Origin: JAAELZ01 sp047639475
GTDB lineage: Bacteria > Pseudomonadota > Gammaproteobacteria > Arenicellales > Poriferihabitantaceae
Length of the DNA: 64,000 nucleotides
Reading direction: 5' to 3'
NCBI GenBank assembly: GCA_047639475.1
Contig: JBLIOD010000002.1
Coordinates: 1-64,000, forward strand
Positions 62,006-64,000 of this stretch are shown one piece after another. The notes below the pieces were generated by a model. It saw nothing but the letters and a program-made list of their open reading frames with translations, made no database searches and was not told the DNA's origin. A program made the translations under genes and the position numbers. Positions within the stretch are counted from its first letter, which is position 1. Each line of letters begins with the position of its first letter.

Positions 62006-62884
62006 TTGAAAAAACTCTCTATTATCGGCAGCGGGAAAGTAGGGTCTGCGTTAGGCCACCTTTGGCACAAGCAGGCTGTCTTCACTATTGGTGATGTGCT
62101 TAACCGATCTCAAGGAAGTAGCCGCTTGGCCTGCGAACGTATCGGGTCTGGTACAGCACTAGGGACAATGAACGATTTACAAGCAGCGAATGTATTTATG
62201 ATTGCTGCGCCCGACGATCAAATAACTCGACTTTGCAAAGCCTTATGCGCATCGTCTGTTTTGCGAAGAGGTGACGTGGTGTTTCATTGCAGCGGGGCGC
62301 TTAGTTCAATGGAATTAGACAGCGCAACACAGCTAGGCGCCTCGGTCGCCAGTGTCCACCCAGTGAAAACCTTTATTGATAGTGAAAGAGCTGCGAGTTC
62401 CTTTAAAGGGACTCATTGTGCCATAGAGGGAGGTGAACTGGCCGTTTCCCTATTGAAACCTGCTTTTGGGGCGATTGGTGGCCGCCTTTTTAACATCGAA
62501 GCAGATGCCAAACTCACGTATCACGCCGCGTCGGTATTTGCCTGTAACTACTTAACTGCGTTGTTAGAAGTCAGTGCACAAGCTTACGAACAAGCAGGCT
62601 TGGATCGTGAAACAGCCATGCAATTAATGCAACCTTTGGTGCAAGATACGATCGATAATATTTTTGAAAAAGGTACCCAGCAGGCACTCACTGGGCCAGT
62701 AGCAAGAGGAGATATTGCGATGGTTTCCAAGCAACTCGAGGCACTTACCCAGTGGAACGCAAAGTACGCTGAGTTGTATCAGTCTTTGGGGGTAGTTGCC
62801 TTGTCGTTGGCGCAGTTGCCGAACCGCGGAATGGCGCCTAATCATGAAACATTAGTGCAGTTACTTGATAAAAATACTCATTAA
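62006..62884 (+). CDS. Rossmann-fold DUF2520 oxidoreductase-like protein
   Basis: 292 residues from TTG at 62006. An N-terminal NAD(P)-binding motif (LSIIGSGKVGSALGHLW) is followed by the ProC-like region (FMIAAPDDQI, VFHCSGALSSMEL, SVHPVKTF) and a helical C-terminal DUF2520 domain (FACNYLTALLEVSAQAYEQAGL, GPVARGD). Substrate unknown; the family is sometimes linked with pantothenate or folate genes, none of which is adjacent here. The stop overlaps the convergent rhodanese gene by four bases. Confidence 0.83.
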   Translation: MKKLSIIGSGKVGSALGHLWHKQAVFTIGDVLNRSQGSSRLACERIGSGTALGTMNDLQAANVFMIAAPDDQITRLCKALCASSVLRRGDVVFHCSGALSSMELDSATQLGASVASVHPVKTFIDSERAASSFKGTHCAIEGGELAVSLLKPAFGAIGGRLFNIEADAKLTYHAASVFACNYLTALLEVSAQAYEQAGLDRETAMQLMQPLVQDTIDNIFEKGTQQALTGPVARGDIAMVSKQLEALTQWNAKYAELYQSLGVVALSLAQLPNRGMAPNHETLVQLLDKNTH

Positions 62885-63471
62885 TTCGGCTTGTAACTGG
62901 TTTCCTTTGGACGATTGAGTAATCGTTTCCACCAAAAGTTATAGGGGTGCACCAATTCGGTTTCTCCGCCTTGGTTGATTAGGGCTTTTTTATCGTTATG
63001 CCATTTAAAAACACCGCCTTCCAGGTTACTAATTGATGCGGCGCCTTCACTATACAAACCCGCTTGTACTAGATTGATCAACTCTGACGAGCGCCTTCCC
63101 ACAGAGCAATAAAAAATATAGGTTTTATCTTCCGCGTCGTCACCAAAACGGGTCAAAAACTTGTCGGGACTAATATCGGGTGATACTCTCACTGCGCCTT
63201 CAATATGACTCACCGCAAACTCATTCGGTTCCCGTACATCGATCAATACAGTCTTGCTTACACTAGATTGGGGTGTCGGTAACGTCGTTACATGTGCGAC
63301 GTTTGAATAGTCACTAATGATCTCTAGGTGCACTTTATCTAATTTACTCAGTTTGTCGGCCTTTGCAGGAAAAGCTATGCTCAAGGCGAACATTAGGCAG
63401 CAAAGATACAAGCTGGTAGCGATGGGTGGTGAGTGATCTATTTTTTTAATCAACATTAAATATACAATCAA
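62881..63471 (-). CDS. Exported rhodanese-domain protein
   Basis: 196 residues with an N-terminal signal-type segment (YLCCLMFALSIAFPAKA). A single rhodanese domain follows with LIDVREPNEFAVSHIEGAVRV and the active-site loop FYCSVGRRSSEL, whose cysteine can carry persulfide. The C-terminal tail is basic. It probably sits in the periplasm and may handle sulfane sulfur; proximity to the dsr cluster (1.4 kb) is suggestive only. Confidence 0.83.
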   Translation of the reverse strand: MIVYLMLIKKIDHSPPIATSLYLCCLMFALSIAFPAKADKLSKLDKVHLEIISDYSNVAHVTTLPTPQSSVSKTVLIDVREPNEFAVSHIEGAVRVSPDISPDKFLTRFGDDAEDKTYIFYCSVGRRSSELINLVQAGLYSEGAASISNLEGGVFKWHNDKKALINQGGETELVHPYNFWWKRLLNRPKETSYKPN

Positions 63472-63601
63472 TTAGAACGTTTAAGCAGCATAGGCTATAT
63501 TCTGCCTCCACACTATATTTCAATCTAGTGTTTTCGCGCTTTAGCTTGGTTGTACAGCCAGCTTGGGCGTTTTGAAGATAATTATTTTCTAGGAGATAAA
63601 C

Positions 63602-64000
63602 ATGTCATTAAAAGACTCAAAAACAGAGCAAAACCTGAAGGACGCTTTTGCGGGCGAATCTCAGGCGAATCGCCGTTATTTATATTTCGCAGCAAAGGCG
63701 GACGTTGAAGGTTACAACGACGTAGCATCAGTGTTTCGTTCAACTGCAGAAGGCGAAACAGGCCACGCACACGGTCACTTAGAGTACTTGGAAGAGTGCG
63801 GCGACCCAGCAACTGGTATGCCATTTGGCCCAAGCGCTGATAACCTAAGAACGGCAGTGGCAGGTGAAACTCATGAGTACACCGACATGTACCCAGGTAT
63901 GGCTAGAACGGCACGTGATGAAGGCTTTGACGAAATTGCTGATTGGTTTGAGACTTTGGCTAAGGCTGAGCGTTCGCACGCTAACCGCTTTCAAAAAGCA
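63602..64000 (+). CDS. Rubrerythrin, N-terminal part (runs off the window)
   Basis: The ATG at 63602 is preceded by AGGAGA. 133 codons are visible and open at the right edge. The diiron-domain residues include the ExxH-type EGETGHAHGHLEYL helix, AGESQANRRYLYFAAKA and AGETHEYTDMYPGMA, then AKAERSHANRFQKA. The rubredoxin-like C-terminal domain is not in the window. Rubrerythrins reduce peroxides in oxygen-sensitive metabolism. The upstream DNA has a TGGTTGTACAGCCA dyad (63549-63562) that may be an operator. Confidence 0.9.
   Translation, partial: MSLKDSKTEQNLKDAFAGESQANRRYLYFAAKADVEGYNDVASVFRSTAEGETGHAHGHLEYLEECGDPATGMPFGPSADNLRTAVAGETHEYTDMYPGMARTARDEGFDEIADWFETLAKAERSHANRFQKA

Overview
The window reads as a contiguous piece of a gammaproteobacterial chromosome, probably from a marine, moderate-GC bacterium. 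I infer this from gene content and neighbourhoods: pilT/yggS/proC/yggT, mfd/csiV, eno/ftsB, ispD/ispF, accA/tilS/pyrG/kdsA, a PhoPQ-like two-component system, a FadEIJD beta-oxidation operon and DsrEFH/DsrC proteins. No rRNA, intact tRNA, CRISPR array or prophage is visible. I cannot name the genus from sequence alone.

Layout. 1-0.55 kb is a scar: the tail of an IS256-type transposase and the 3' half of a tRNA-Arg(ACG) with its terminator. 0.55-3.5 kb (minus strand) holds queF, sat and a DAHP synthase. 3.8-10.5 kb holds bactofilin, a peroxiredoxin, pilT, yggS-proC-yggT, an AmpG-type transporter and pyrE. 10.5-12.6 kb encodes an outer-membrane autotransporter whose subtilase passenger has lost every catalytic residue. 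12.9-20 kb has eno-ftsB, an amidinotransferase with an Ldh-type oxidoreductase, a membrane phosphoesterase and an ABC exporter. 20-28.6 kb has csiV, mfd, ispD-ispF, rep and radC. 28.6-33.2 kb (minus) has a PhoQ/PhoP-like system with a PepSY-like gene, a glycine-zipper protein and a TusA/PP-loop ATPase pair. 33.3-41.3 kb (plus) has accA, tilS, pyrG, kdsA, glyA and rlmD. 41.3-52.6 kb (minus) has a YeiH-type exporter, a GNAT gene with a damaged or unusual start, the fadD-fadJ-fadI-fadE-yiiX-like operon and ygfZ. 52.6-57.5 kb has a small monooxygenase-like protein, a Tat-exported MsrB-like protein and a large secreted metalloprotease with thrombospondin type 3 repeats. 57.6-61.5 kb is a compact dsrEFHCMK cluster. 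61.5-64 kb has a small membrane protein, a DUF2520 protein, an exported rhodanese and the start of rubrerythrin.

The most interesting locus is dsrE-F-H-C-M-K. It carries the sulfur-relay proteins (DsrEFH), a DsrC with both redox cysteines (not the one-cysteine TusE form), and the membrane complex DsrMK that normally serves DsrC trisulfide in dissimilatory sulfur metabolism. The sulfite reductase DsrAB and dsrL/J/O/P/N are absent from the flanks. ATP sulfurylase, a TusA-like carrier with a cysteine-rich PP-loop ATPase, a YeiH-type transporter and an exported rhodanese lie in the same window, so sulfur handling is a recurring theme, though no shared regulation is visible.

The common gammaproteobacterial block accA-tilS-pyrG-kdsA-eno-ftsB-ispD-ispF is present in full, all on the plus strand, but split into three islands over about 25 kb.
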